Origin: Acidobacterium sp.
GTDB lineage: Bacteria; Acidobacteriota; Terriglobia; Terriglobales; Acidobacteriaceae
Reading direction: 5' to 3'
NCBI GenBank assembly: GCA_003166955.1
Contig: PMUI01000050.1
Coordinates: forward strand, 44,718 to 108,717
Length of the DNA: 64,000 bases
In this document: in pieces, positions 28,075-36,847 of the stretch
How positions within the stretch are numbered: the stretch's first letter is position 1
Layout: every line of letters starts with the position of its first letter
Made by a program: the position numbers and the translations under genes
The notes under the pieces: model-generated
The model's database searches: none
The model's input: only the letters and a program-made list of their open reading frames with translations
Told to the model about the DNA's origin: nothing

Positions 28075-29055
28075 ATGAGCGATTTCCGCAATCCGTCCCA
28101 GCTGGTCCGCATCGAAGCCGAAGCTCTGCTCGCGCTTGCCGCGCGGCTCGACGGCCCTATGGCCGCCGACTTCGACCGCGCCGTCGCCCGCATCTTCGAT
28201 TGCGGCCAGTCCCGCGGGCGCGTCGTCGTCACCGGCATGGGCAAGAGCGGCATCATCGCGCAGAAGGTCGCCGCCACCCTCAGCTCCACCGGCAGCCCCG
28301 CGCTCTTCATGCACCCCGCCGAGGCCCTCCACGGCGACCTCGGCATGATCGCCGAAGGCGACGTCGTCATCGCGCTCTCCGCCAGCGGCGAAACCGAGGA
28401 GATCCTCCGCCTGCTCGCCACGCTGCAGCGGATGGGCAACGCGCTCATCTCCTTCGTCTGCGAGACAAAGTCCACCCTCGCCCAGGCCAGCGACGTCGCC
28501 CTCGATTGCTCCGTCCCCGCCGAAGCCTGCGGCCTCGGCCTCGCCCCCACCGCGTCGACTACCGCGATGCTCGCCCTCGGTGACGCCCTCGCCATCGCCG
28601 TCTCCTTGCGCCGCGGCTTTCGCGTCGAGGATTTCGCCGCCCTGCATCCCGGCGGCAAACTCGGCAAACGCCTCGCCACCGTGCGCCAGCTCATGCACAC
28701 CGGCGACGCGGTGCCAAGGGTCAAAATCGAAACGCCCATGACCGACGTGATCTATGAAATGTCTCGCAAAAAACTCGGCATGACCACCGTCGAGCAGGCC
28801 GGCAAACTGGCCGGCATCATCAGCGACGGCGATCTCCGCCGTCTTCTCGAGCGCGACGGCCCCGAAGGCCTGCGCAAAACCGCCGGCGAAGTCATGAACC
28901 CGTCCCCCCAAACCATCTCCGCCGGGGAGATGGCCGTGCGCGCCCTCCACACCATGGAGGAGAAGAAAATTACCTCGCTCATCGTCGTCGATTCGGAGAA
29001 ACACATCGAAGGCGTCCTCCATCTGCATGATTTGTGGGGAACGGAACTCATGTGA
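28075..29055 (+). CDS. kdsD: Arabinose-5-phosphate isomerase (KpsF/GutQ family)
   Basis: KdsD converts ribulose 5-phosphate to arabinose 5-phosphate, the KdsA substrate in KDO synthesis. The 326 residues show an N-terminal SIS domain (VVVTGMGKSGIIAQKVAATLSS, then MIAEGDVVIALSASGETEE) and two C-terminal CBS repeats, the second ending SLIVVDSEKHIEGVLHLHDLW. The central RGFRVEDFAALHPGGKLGKR motif is characteristic. Length and order are normal. The ATG is preceded by GAGCGAG. kdsA is 25 kb away in this window, so the pathway genes are not clustered. Confidence 0.95.
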   Translation: MSDFRNPSQLVRIEAEALLALAARLDGPMAADFDRAVARIFDCGQSRGRVVVTGMGKSGIIAQKVAATLSSTGSPALFMHPAEALHGDLGMIAEGDVVIALSASGETEEILRLLATLQRMGNALISFVCETKSTLAQASDVALDCSVPAEACGLGLAPTASTTAMLALGDALAIAVSLRRGFRVEDFAALHPGGKLGKRLATVRQLMHTGDAVPRVKIETPMTDVIYEMSRKKLGMTTVEQAGKLAGIISDGDLRRLLERDGPEGLRKTAGEVMNPSPQTISAGEMAVRALHTMEEKKITSLIVVDSEKHIEGVLHLHDLWGTELM

Positions 29056-29111
29056 TGCAATTCCCTGGATCCGGCGTGCTCTTCGAGCGTCTAATAAGCA
29101 GAGGTGCTCCC

Positions 29112-29939
29112 ATGCGGCGGTCGTTTTCAGTCGCGTTCCTCTCGGCTCTCTTGTTGGGCGTCCCCTCGGCCTTCGCGCAGCGTGGCGGCCACGTAAGCGG
29201 CGGCGTCAGCGGCGGACATGCTGGTGGCAGCTTCGGCGGTGGTCACATCAGCGCACCCGCCGGTCGCAGTTTTGGCGGCAGCTTTTCAGGCGGCGCGTTC
29301 AGCCGCCCATCCGGAGTCGCCCCTCGCATCGCGCCTCCGCTCTTCACTTCCCCCAGCGCTCCGCGCAGCTTCGCCACGGCTCCGCAGTTCACGTCGACCG
29401 CGCCCAGCCGCGCCTTCGTCCCCGGCTATCGCATTCCTTACCGCGGACCCACGCCTGCGCGCCGTCCGGAACAGCGCAACGACGGCCACCACCGCCCGCC
29501 CTATCGCGGCGGCATCGCGTATCCCTACGCCAATTCCTGGGAAGTGCTCCCCTGGGACCTGGGCGATCCCGAGTTCACCGGCTACAACGGCTACGGCTCT
29601 GGCTCTGACTCCGCGTCGGACGCCGCACAGCAACCAGCCGCGCCCTCCGACGATGCCTATGGCCCTGGCAATCAGGAGCCCGCGTATCAGAATTACCAGC
29701 CCGCCTATAACCAGCCGACCGGCGCGAATTCCATCGCCGGCGAACCGGAACTCACCCTGATCTTCAACGACGGCCATCGCGAGGCGATTCACAACTACGT
29801 CCTTACCGCCCAGGCCGTCATCGTCCTCGATCAGGCCGCCTCGGGACACCAGCAACGCATCCCGCTCGCCTCCCTCGACCTGACCGCAACCCAGCAGGCC
29901 GCGCAGCAGGCGGGCCTCGACTTCACTCCTCCGGCATAG
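29112..29939 (+). CDS. Secreted glycine-rich protein
   Basis: A 275-residue protein with a signal peptide (MRRSFSVAFLSALLLGVPSAFAQ). A Gly/Ser/His-rich segment follows (about residues 24-65, repeats of GGHVSGG/GGSFGGG type), then a Pro/Arg-rich middle with YRIPYRGPTPARRPEQR, and a Gln/Tyr/Pro-rich stretch. It ends in a compact C-terminal domain (LTLIFNDGHREAIHNYVLT onward, about 65 residues) that is probably a small beta fold. The ATG is backed by AGAGG 7 bases upstream. I recognise no named family. The position right after kdsD suggests an envelope role, but cotranscription is uncertain. Confidence 0.75.
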   Translation: MRRSFSVAFLSALLLGVPSAFAQRGGHVSGGVSGGHAGGSFGGGHISAPAGRSFGGSFSGGAFSRPSGVAPRIAPPLFTSPSAPRSFATAPQFTSTAPSRAFVPGYRIPYRGPTPARRPEQRNDGHHRPPYRGGIAYPYANSWEVLPWDLGDPEFTGYNGYGSGSDSASDAAQQPAAPSDDAYGPGNQEPAYQNYQPAYNQPTGANSIAGEPELTLIFNDGHREAIHNYVLTAQAVIVLDQAASGHQQRIPLASLDLTATQQAAQQAGLDFTPPA

Positions 29940-29987
29940 ATTTTCTCTGATCGTGATCGACGCGGCCGCCAGCCCGACCGCCAGCCC

Positions 29988-31166
29988 CTACGCCGCATTC
30001 ATCGCCGATAGCAATACCGCCTCATACGCCGCGTACACGCCCTCAAACACCGCGTCCCAGGATGCCCCCAGCGCATAACGCCGCGCCTGCGCGCGCATTT
30101 TCCCATGCAGAACCGGATTCTCCACGATCCGCCGAATCGCCGCGGAAAACTCCGCATCCTCCGCGATGAATCCTGTGCACCCTTCCTGCACCAACGACCG
30201 AGGCCCTCCATCCGGCGTCACCACCGCGGGAACCCCCGACGCCAGCGCCTCCAGCACCACGTTGCCGAACGTATCGGTATGCGATGGAAACACGAAGACG
30301 TCCATCCCCGCGTACGCGCGCGCCAGTGCCTCGCCGCGCAGCACCCCCGTGAACTCCGCCCGAGGCAGATGCTGCCGCAGCCATTCCTCCTCCGCTCCCT
30401 GCCCCACAATCCGAAAGCGAAAATTCCGCAGCCCGCCCTCCTCCAGTTCTCGCTGCACCCGCGCCAACAGCGCGACATTCTTCTCCACGCTCAGACGCCC
30501 CACAAATCCCAGCACCAAACCCCGATCCCCTTCATCCCGATCCCGCCGGTTCGGACAAAACAACTCAGCATCGATGCCGCGCTGCATCAGGTGGCACGGC
30601 CGCCCGGTCCTGGCTTCGAGCAGGCGGCACAGGCCGAGATTCGGCGCGAACAGGACACCGGCGCTGCTGTAGAACCACGCCAAAATACGGAGTGCCGTTT
30701 CTTCAATACCATGCGCCGCCCCCAGAGCGCTCGCCGCTGGAAGCCCTTCGAAGAGCCAGTGCGAACGTGTGGCGGCGTACTCGTGCACATTGGTGTGCCA
30801 CGAAGCGGCCAGGGGAACGCGCAGAAGACCCGCGAGCGACGCTCCGAGTATTCCCAGTTCGCTGGGCCCGGTGATGTGAATAACGTCCGGGCGAAAACCC
30901 TTTACGATGCGGGCGATGATCGGAATGTGGCGCACCCAGGCCGGATCGAATTTGAGATCCTTATCCAGCGGAATGCTGAGGATGCCGCGGGGAAGCTCGA
31001 GTGTCGTGAGATTTCCGTCGGTCGCCAGCGGCTCGCGCCGGTCCCCGGCGCGCACGCATAAAAACGGCAAATTCCGCCGCCGTGCGAAATCCTCAAAGTG
31101 GCGTGACGTGTGCGCCACGCCGTTGACCTCGTGGAACGAATCGGGAAAGTAGGCGACTCGAGTCAA
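29988..31166 (-). CDS. Family GT4 glycosyltransferase
   Basis: A 392-residue GT-B fold glycosyltransferase. The N-terminal acceptor domain opens VAYFPDSFHEVNGVAHTSRH, with the GPSELGILG and SWHTNVHEYA segments. The C-terminal donor domain has LGFVGRLSVEKNVALL, the E-x7-E region FPSHTDTFGNVVLEALASGVPAVV and VTPDGGPRSLV. This pattern matches GT4 enzymes such as those that add mannose or glucose to lipids or glycans; the exact donor and acceptor cannot be read. The start is TTG, which fits the expected N-terminus, but its ribosome-binding site is poor. It lies 66 bp downstream of the PHP-domain gene on the same strand, so the two may be cotranscribed. Confidence 0.9.
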   Translation of the reverse strand: MTRVAYFPDSFHEVNGVAHTSRHFEDFARRRNLPFLCVRAGDRREPLATDGNLTTLELPRGILSIPLDKDLKFDPAWVRHIPIIARIVKGFRPDVIHITGPSELGILGASLAGLLRVPLAASWHTNVHEYAATRSHWLFEGLPAASALGAAHGIEETALRILAWFYSSAGVLFAPNLGLCRLLEARTGRPCHLMQRGIDAELFCPNRRDRDEGDRGLVLGFVGRLSVEKNVALLARVQRELEEGGLRNFRFRIVGQGAEEEWLRQHLPRAEFTGVLRGEALARAYAGMDVFVFPSHTDTFGNVVLEALASGVPAVVTPDGGPRSLVQEGCTGFIAEDAEFSAAIRRIVENPVLHGKMRAQARRYALGASWDAVFEGVYAAYEAVLLSAMNAA

Positions 31167-31232
31167 GGGATCGAAGCATACCCGAAAATTGCTACAACTC
31201 GATGAGCGGAACCGCCGGCCTGGGTGTGTGCG

Positions 31233-32399
31233 TTAAACCCGATCATCGCCCAACGCAAACCGCAGTTCGTGCGACTCGCTCCAGGCCATGCGCAGTCCGC
31301 CCGAGACCGGACTGCTTCCCATCAGCCGCACCGCCCTGATCGTCAGCGTCATCCATGCCGGCGCCGATCCATCCGGCCACAGCTCGCGCAGCGGCCGGGC
31401 CACGCCATTCCGGTCCGGGTGCCATACCCGCTCGTCCCAGGTGCGCGAACCCTGCGGGAAATCCGGATAGTCGCGAATCACATCCAGCGTCGACTCCAGA
31501 ATCCGGTGCTTCCACGGCTGCGCGTACTGCGGCATGAACAGCACGTGGCTGCGATCCTCATACCGCACCTCGTGCACAAACTCCGTGAAGCTCGCCGCCT
31601 GCGACAGATTCACATTCGCGTTCGGCTCCAACCCATGCCGGTCGCCGCCCGAGATCAGCAGCTTGTTCCACTTCTGCGCCAGCCGCTTCACGCTGCGGTT
31701 TTCTTCCCAGTGCCGCAGGCCGTTCAGCTCGAAGGCGTGCATGAATTCGTGATTCGCCGTCAGGAAGTCCTGCACCCGCTGCGCCGCCTTCTCCGCGCCG
31801 ATCAGGTACAGGTCCCACATCGGATGGTTGAACACGATCAGCACGTTCGGCAGCTCATGCAGAGCGGCCAGAATCTCCGTCAGCTTCTTTTCGTCCGGAT
31901 GCGCCGTGTATTTCGCAAACGTCTTCATCCACGCGGCGCCCGAATCGCTGGGCAGGTTGTGGATGCCAAGATGAAACGCCTGATCCCCGCCGAACGGCGC
32001 GCTCCACTCCACCGAGACCGGGATGTGCCGCGCCGCAGCCACCGTGCGCAGCAGCATCGGAGCAGCGATCGTGTCGTGGTCCGTGATCGAAACCAGCGGC
32101 ATCAGGTGCAGTTTCTTCTCGATCTGCCCGCTCTCCACGTCGAACGCAATACGCGGCGTCAGCGGAGGGGTCCAGTGCGCTGCAGCATAATTAACCGGGA
32201 TGCTGTGCTGCTCGCGCGACTTCCGCTCGCTGCGGGCAAGAATCGGCCGCAGCAACGGATACTGGTTTCCCAGATTGGCCAGGAAATCCAGTGTCTCTTT
32301 GGACTGGTTGGTGTGACTGTGCAGCGAAACCGCCGTCGAATAGCTTTCAGCGGCGTCAGGTTCCTTCCAGAGATAGGATATGCGGCGCAGACTGGCCAT
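31233..32399 (-). CDS. PHP-domain metal-dependent phosphoesterase-like protein
   Basis: A 388-residue soluble protein with the metal-binding motifs of the PHP superfamily: LHSHTN near residue 26, SITDHDT near residue 103, FNHPMW near residue 195 and SGGDRHG near residue 250. PHP proteins hydrolyse phosphoester bonds using two or three metals; the substrate is unknown. The insert between motifs and the C-terminal third (RTWDERVWHPDRNGVARP) are not typical of small YciV-like enzymes. GGAGG lies 6 bases before the ATG. The GT4 gene follows 66 bp downstream. This gene pair could act in synthesis of a cell-envelope glycan, which is inference only. Confidence 0.8.
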   Translation of the reverse strand: MASLRRISYLWKEPDAAESYSTAVSLHSHTNQSKETLDFLANLGNQYPLLRPILARSERKSREQHSIPVNYAAAHWTPPLTPRIAFDVESGQIEKKLHLMPLVSITDHDTIAAPMLLRTVAAARHIPVSVEWSAPFGGDQAFHLGIHNLPSDSGAAWMKTFAKYTAHPDEKKLTEILAALHELPNVLIVFNHPMWDLYLIGAEKAAQRVQDFLTANHEFMHAFELNGLRHWEENRSVKRLAQKWNKLLISGGDRHGLEPNANVNLSQAASFTEFVHEVRYEDRSHVLFMPQYAQPWKHRILESTLDVIRDYPDFPQGSRTWDERVWHPDRNGVARPLRELWPDGSAPAWMTLTIRAVRLMGSSPVSGGLRMAWSESHELRFALGDDRV

Positions 32400-32635
32400 G
32401 GAAAACCTCCCGAGGTCGTCTTACTTGCATCAGTATCCGTTGTGCACCATGAATGAGGCATTACGGGCTCAAAAATGATGGGTCAAATGATCGTGAGAAT
32501 CAGCAAAGGTAACGTTACTTACGCGAAACTCCGCTCCCCGCAAATCCTTGAAAGCCGGGCATTTCCATGGTTAGTCCCCTGGGACGTCCTGTGGTAACTG
32601 ACTGACAAATACCCTGCCGCAATGGTTACATTTTC

Positions 32636-33568
32636 TCAACGCCGCGTCTGCGCAATGTCCGGCAGGTCCGCCTCCTGCGTCGACTCCGGCTCCAGATGAT
32701 TCCTCATCAGCCCGTCGCGCAGCATCTCGAACGCCTGATCCGTCGTGTCGGCCACCTGAAACAGCTCACGGTCCCGCGGCGAAATCGTCCCCTTGTCCAC
32801 CAGAACGTCGAGATTGATCACCTGCTCCCAGTAGCTCGAGCCGTAGAGAATCACCGTGATTTTTTTCGCGAGCTTCTGCGTTTGGGAGAGGGTGAGAATC
32901 TCGAACATCTCGTCGAGCGTCCCGAATCCTCCAGGAAAAACCACCAGCGCCTTGGCCAGATACGCGAACCAGTACTTGCGCATGAAGAAGTAATGGAACT
33001 CGAAATTCAGCGCCGGCGTGATGAAGCGGTTTGGCATCTGCTCAAACGGCAGCCGGATGTTCAGCCCGATGGTCTTGCCCCCGGCTTCCCACGCCCCGCG
33101 ATTCGCAGCCTCCATAATTCCCGGCCCGCCGCCGGAGGTGACCACGAAACGATTCCGCCGCGACTTCAGCTCTTTGGCCCATTGCGTCAGCTGGAACGCC
33201 AGCGTCCGTGCCGCCTCGTAGTAGTGCGCCATCTCCACTGCGGCTTCGGCCCGGCTGAGCCGCAGCTCGCTCGACGTGCCCTGCTCGATGTCCCCCTGCC
33301 GCGCTGGCTGCTCCTCTTCGGGCGCCGCCTGGCGCGATCCAGTGTTTTCCAGCAGCTCAAGGTCCGCGCTGGCTTCGTCCAGGGCGCGAAAGCGCGCCGA
33401 TCCAAAGAACACCACCGTGTCCTGAATCCGCTCGCGCCGGAATCGCGCCAGCGGCTCCGAGTACTCCGCCAGAATGCGCAGAATGCGCCCGTCCGGGCTG
33501 TTCAGGAAACCAACGTTCTCGTAGGCCAGAGCAGCCTTTTCCAGCGGATTAGGAAGCTTGCGCGGCAT
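32636..33568 (-). CDS. LOG-family protein (TIGR00730-like nucleotide hydrolase)
   Basis: A 310-residue cytoplasmic protein of the Lonely Guy family, once annotated as lysine decarboxylase. These enzymes cleave nucleoside 5'-monophosphates to free base and ribose 5-phosphate. The diagnostic motifs are SGGGPGIMEAANRGAWEAG and PGGFGTLDEMFE. A segment of about 40 residues (near 70-115, with Glu/Gln-rich ENTGSRQAAPEEEQPARQ) is inserted before the Rossmann core, making it longer than minimal LOG proteins (~190 residues) and closer to the larger bacterial type. The start is the ATG reading MPRKLPNPLEKAAL. A small membrane-protein gene lies just upstream, 17 bp away, on the same strand. Confidence 0.88.
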   Translation of the reverse strand: MPRKLPNPLEKAALAYENVGFLNSPDGRILRILAEYSEPLARFRRERIQDTVVFFGSARFRALDEASADLELLENTGSRQAAPEEEQPARQGDIEQGTSSELRLSRAEAAVEMAHYYEAARTLAFQLTQWAKELKSRRNRFVVTSGGGPGIMEAANRGAWEAGGKTIGLNIRLPFEQMPNRFITPALNFEFHYFFMRKYWFAYLAKALVVFPGGFGTLDEMFEILTLSQTQKLAKKITVILYGSSYWEQVINLDVLVDKGTISPRDRELFQVADTTDQAFEMLRDGLMRNHLEPESTQEADLPDIAQTRR

Positions 33569-33585
33569 CTCAGCTTTCTTTGTGC

Positions 33586-33924
33586 TCAGCCTTCTTTGTA
33601 ATGGATCGCCTCGGAAATAGCGATCCACAAATTCAGCAGCCCCAGTCCGGAGACCAGCCCGCGGGTCGCGCCGCTCTCCATCAGGCGCGAAACCGGCGCG
33701 TAGTAAAGGAAGAAGCGGTTGAAGGCCCACACATGCGTCCACGGAATGAAGACCAGGATCAGCCCGATGTAGAGCCGGACGATCACCCGCAGAAACAGAT
33801 CGGCCCTGCGCAGCCAGTGCGCCGCGTGGTGCTGCTCCGCAGGAGCCGGCGCCGCTGCTGAACTGGGTGGCGAAGACGGTGGAGCGGGGGAAATCAGGTT
33901 GGGTGGAGACGGCATAGAGGGCAT
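33586..33924 (-). CDS. Small membrane protein
   Basis: A 112-residue protein with a Pro/Ala-rich cytoplasmic N-terminus (about residues 1-30). Two hydrophobic segments follow (about 45-65, LRVIVRLYIGLILVFIPW, and 85-105, GLVSGLGLLNLWIAISEAI). I recognise no family, although the central RFFLYYAPVSRLMESGATRG portion looks conserved and well folded. Its stop lies 17 bp before the LOG gene start on the same strand, so the two are probably one operon. The role is unknown. Confidence 0.65.
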   Translation of the reverse strand: MPSMPSPPNLISPAPPSSPPSSAAAPAPAEQHHAAHWLRRADLFLRVIVRLYIGLILVFIPWTHVWAFNRFFLYYAPVSRLMESGATRGLVSGLGLLNLWIAISEAIHYKEG

Positions 33925-34178
33925 GAGCGCGGGGACGCGCGCACACGCCCCGATACGGCCTTACCCTCACACTAACACACAGCGTTCGGCGTCCGGGCGC
34001 TGCGGTTTGGGCGAGCGGGCAGATCCGCCTGGACCCTGTTTTGCCTAAGGCAAAGGTACCCGCCCGGTTTGCGTACCGGGAATGAGAGGTCGAGGCGGCA
34101 GAGGGCTCAATTCGGCAGAGAGCGAGGGTGACGCCGGTACCGAAGCCGCGGGTTTATGATTAGCCTTCGGTCTATGAA

Positions 34179-34194
34179 TTGGACTATAGTCCAA
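34179..34194. promoter_or_regulatory. Perfect 16-bp palindrome, likely TetR operator
   Basis: TTGGACTATAGTCCAA is its own reverse complement over all 16 bases and contains a TATAGT -10-like hexamer in its centre. It lies at the 5' edge of the tetR gene that heads the export operon, where a TetR repressor would block transcription of itself and the downstream transporter genes. Confidence 0.7.
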
Positions 34195-34197
34195 CTT

Positions 34198-34794
34198 GTG
34201 GACACTCATACAACGTCTCTTCACGGGCGGCGGAGACAGCAAACGCGCGGGGAGATTATTCGCGCGGCCTTTGAGTTGTTCGGGCGGCACGGCTATGAAG
34301 AAGTCTCGATGGACAGCGTGGCGGAGGCGGCCGGTGTGTCGCGGGCCACGCTGTTCAACTACTTCCCGCAAAAAGAGCTGATCCTGCGCGAAATTGCGGC
34401 GGCGCGGGTGGCGAAGCTGAAGAGCATCCTCGCGGAGTTTACGGCGAGCGGGAAGACTCCGCGTTTTGAGGACATCGTGGAGCTGATTCTGCGGCTTTCC
34501 GAAGAAAATGCGCGCATCAGCGGGAAATCGAAGAAGCTGCTGCTGGAGACGATTTTCCGCCAGGCATCGCAGGGCGTGCTGCTCGTGGCACGCGCGCAGG
34601 CCGTTGAAGCGCTGGCCGCGTCGATCGCGAAATTCATGCGGCGGAAGAAAAAAGCAAAGCTGGTGGCGGAGACGGTGTTCGCCGTGTACATCGCGACCAT
34701 GCTGGAGTGGCTCATGCGCGAGGGGGTTCCACAGAAATGGCTGATGGAGACGATGCGGGAGCGGCTGCTGGTGCTGCGGGAGGGGGTGGCATGA
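34198..34794 (+). CDS. TetR-family transcriptional regulator
   Basis: About 198 residues. The N-terminal helix-turn-helix is clear: TRGEIIRAAFELFGRHGYEE, then VSMDSVAEAAGVSRATLFNYFPQKELIL. The C-terminal ligand-binding helices follow to the end. It is the first gene of a four-gene export operon and overlaps the next gene as ATGA. The start is uncertain. In-frame ATGs at 34156 and 34174 lie before or at the palindrome, while a GTG at 34198 lies just after it; if TATAGT at 34185 is the -10, the transcript would begin at about the GTG (leaderless). By context it should repress the exporter until a substrate binds. Confidence 0.9.
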   Translation: MDTHTTSLHGRRRQQTRGEIIRAAFELFGRHGYEEVSMDSVAEAAGVSRATLFNYFPQKELILREIAAARVAKLKSILAEFTASGKTPRFEDIVELILRLSEENARISGKSKKLLLETIFRQASQGVLLVARAQAVEALAASIAKFMRRKKKAKLVAETVFAVYIATMLEWLMREGVPQKWLMETMRERLLVLREGVA

Positions 34795-35921
34795 AGCGGC
34801 GTTTGATAGTCGGCGGTGCGATTGCGGTGGTCGTGATTGCGGTGATCTGGATCGCGTTTGCGTGGGCGGGCTGGCAGAGCCGGAACGAGTACTCGGGGAC
34901 GGTGGAGACGCGCGAGATTCAGATTGGATCGAAAGTGGGCGGGCGAGTCACCGAGGTCGGCGTCGAGGAAGGCCAGGTCGTGAAGGCCGGGACGGTGCTG
35001 GTGCGGTTCGAATGCGATGAGCTGAAGGCGCAGCGCGTGCAGGCCCAGGCCGCGGCTGAGCAGGCACTGGCGGACATGGACAAGATGCTGCGCGGCAATC
35101 GCCCGGAGGAGATTGAGCAGGCCGAAGCGACAGCGCGGGCGGAAGGCGCGGCGCTGGAAGCCGCGCGCAATGGGCCGCGGCAGCAGGAGGTCGATCAGGC
35201 GAAGGCCGATTACGCCGCGGCGGCAGCCGATGCGACAAACGCCGAGATCTTTTATCAGCGCATGAAGGTGCTGGTGGAAAGCGACACGATTTCAAAGCAG
35301 CAGTTCGACGATGCGCGAGACAAACGCGATGCGGCGGCGCAGCGAGCGGAGAGTGCGCGGCAACGGATGACGATGCTGGAGGAAGGGACGCGCGTGGAGG
35401 ATTTGCGCGCGGCGGATGCCCGGTACAAGCAGGCGGAGGCCGCGGCAGTGCTGGCTCGGAAGGGATTTCGCAGAGAGGACATTGAGGCGGCGCGGGGAAA
35501 GTTGGCGGAGGCGCAGGGTCACGTGGCGGAGCTGGATGCGCGGCTGCGTGAGGCGGAGCTGACGGCGCCGGCGGATGCGGTGGTGGAAGTGGTGAGCGTG
35601 CGGCCGGGGGATCTGGTTCCCGCGGGGCGCATCGTCATGACGATGCTCGAGAGCTCGCAGCTGTGGGTGAAAGTGTATGTGCCGGAGACGGAGCTGGCGC
35701 GTGTCCGGCTGGGGCAGCGGGCCGCGGTGCGCGTGGACAGCTTCGGCGAGCGAGCCTTCGCGGGACACGTAGGCCAGATTGCGTCGGAGGCGGAGTTCCT
35801 GCCGCGCAACGTGCAGACGAAGACCGATCGCGAGCACGAAGTCTTCGGCGTGAAGGTGTACGTCGACAACGCGCAGCAGGTGCTGAAGTCGGGGATGTCG
35901 GCGACGGTGAGGCTCGAATGA
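34791..35921 (+). CDS. HlyD-family periplasmic adaptor (YbhG-like)
   Basis: A 376-residue membrane-fusion protein. It has one N-terminal membrane anchor ([21 protein letters not shown]), a first biotinyl-lipoyl half ([20 protein letters not shown]), and a long Ala/Glu/Gln-rich coiled coil (about residues 75-260). The second lipoyl half ([19 protein letters not shown]) and a C-terminal beta-barrel ([15 protein letters not shown]) complete it. It joins the inner-membrane ABC exporter to an outer-membrane channel. Its ATG overlaps the tetR TGA and its own TGA overlaps the next ATG, so translation is coupled on both sides. The order matches the E. coli ybhG-ybhF-ybhS-ybhR type of operon, where this protein is the adaptor of a drug exporter. 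Confidence 0.92.
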   Translation: MKRRLIVGGAIAVVVIAVIWIAFAWAGWQSRNEYSGTVETREIQIGSKVGGRVTEVGVEEGQVVKAGTVLVRFECDELKAQRVQAQAAAEQALADMDKMLRGNRPEEIEQAEATARAEGAALEAARNGPRQQEVDQAKADYAAAAADATNAEIFYQRMKVLVESDTISKQQFDDARDKRDAAAQRAESARQRMTMLEEGTRVEDLRAADARYKQAEAAAVLARKGFRREDIEAARGKLAEAQGHVAELDARLREAELTAPADAVVEVVSVRPGDLVPAGRIVMTMLESSQLWVKVYVPETELARVRLGQRAAVRVDSFGERAFAGHVGQIASEAEFLPRNVQTKTDREHEVFGVKVYVDNAQQVLKSGMSATVRLE

Positions 35922-36847
35922 CGGCCATTATCGAGGCCGACCACCTGACCATTCGCTTCGGGCAGGTCACGGCGGTGAAAGACGTTAGCTTCGCGATTGC
36001 GAAGGGGGAGATCTTTGGATTTCTCGGGCCGAATGGGTCGGGGAAGACGACCATCATCAAGGCGCTGTGCGGGCTGCTGACGCCGACCGAGGGCACCGGC
36101 AGGATTCTGGGCATGGATATTCGCAGAGACGCGGCGGAAATTCGTCGCCATGTCGGTTACATGTCGCAGAAATTCGGTTTGTACGAAGACCTGACGGTCG
36201 CGGAGAACATCGCGTTTTATGCGGGCGTGTATGGGCTGGACGGAAAGCACGCGGAGGAGCGGACACGCGATGTGCAGAAGCTGACCGGGATCGAGCCCTA
36301 TATGAAGCGGCGTGCGGGACAGCTGTCGGGCGGGTGGAAGCAGCGCCTGGCGCTGGCATGCGCGATTATTCATTCGCCGGAGGTGATGTTTCTGGATGAG
36401 CCGACGGCGGGGATCGATCCGGTGGCGCGGCGAGCGCTGTGGGATTTGCTGTTTCAGCTGTCGGGCCAGGGTGTGACATTCTTCGTGACGACGCACTATA
36501 TGGATGAGGCGGAGCGTTGCGGCCGCGTGGGCTATATCTATTTGTCGAAGCTCATCGCGATTGGGACGGTGGCTGAGCTGCAGCGCCTGCCGGAGGCGAA
36601 TCCAGCGGGGACGACGAGGGTGCAGATTGACACGGCGAACCCGTCGGCAGTGCTGGACCTGGTGCGGGCGATGGAGGGGGTGCGGGAGGCGACGATCTTC
36701 GGGCACACCATCCACGCGCTGGTGGAGACCGAGCGGCTAAGCGCATTGAGGGCGCAGTTGCCGCAAGCGAAGGTGGAGACGATCCAGCCTTCCCTCGAGG
36801 ACGTATTTGTAACACTGACGTATCAAATTATGGAGGCCGCGCGATGA
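35918..36847 (+). CDS. ABC exporter ATP-binding protein (YbhF-like)
   Basis: A 309-residue ATPase with all nucleotide-binding motifs: Walker [11 protein letters not shown]-loop in [14 protein letters not shown], signature [12 protein letters not shown], Walker [13 protein letters not shown] and the H-loop in [12 protein letters not shown]. The C-terminal ~80 residues match the extension of type-2 exporter ATPases (DrrA/CcmA type). It powers the permease encoded next, with which it overlaps as ATGA. Only one ATPase and one permease gene are present; E. coli ybhF encodes a double ATPase, so this is the simpler form of the system. Confidence 0.94.
   Translation: MTAIIEADHLTIRFGQVTAVKDVSFAIAKGEIFGFLGPNGSGKTTIIKALCGLLTPTEGTGRILGMDIRRDAAEIRRHVGYMSQKFGLYEDLTVAENIAFYAGVYGLDGKHAEERTRDVQKLTGIEPYMKRRAGQLSGGWKQRLALACAIIHSPEVMFLDEPTAGIDPVARRALWDLLFQLSGQGVTFFVTTHYMDEAERCGRVGYIYLSKLIAIGTVAELQRLPEANPAGTTRVQIDTANPSAVLDLVRAMEGVREATIFGHTIHALVETERLSALRAQLPQAKVETIQPSLEDVFVTLTYQIMEAAR

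Noticed and set aside
32509-32518. Palindrome GTAACGTTAC upstream of the PHP-domain gene
   Set aside because: Only 10 bp, about 110 bp from the start codon and without a regulator gene nearby; it could occur by chance.
34040-34080. Two small hairpins (TTTGCC/GGCAAA and CCCGGT/ACCGGG) between the small membrane-protein gene and tetR
   Set aside because: Stems of only 6 bp and no T-tract; they are not convincing as terminator or riboswitch.
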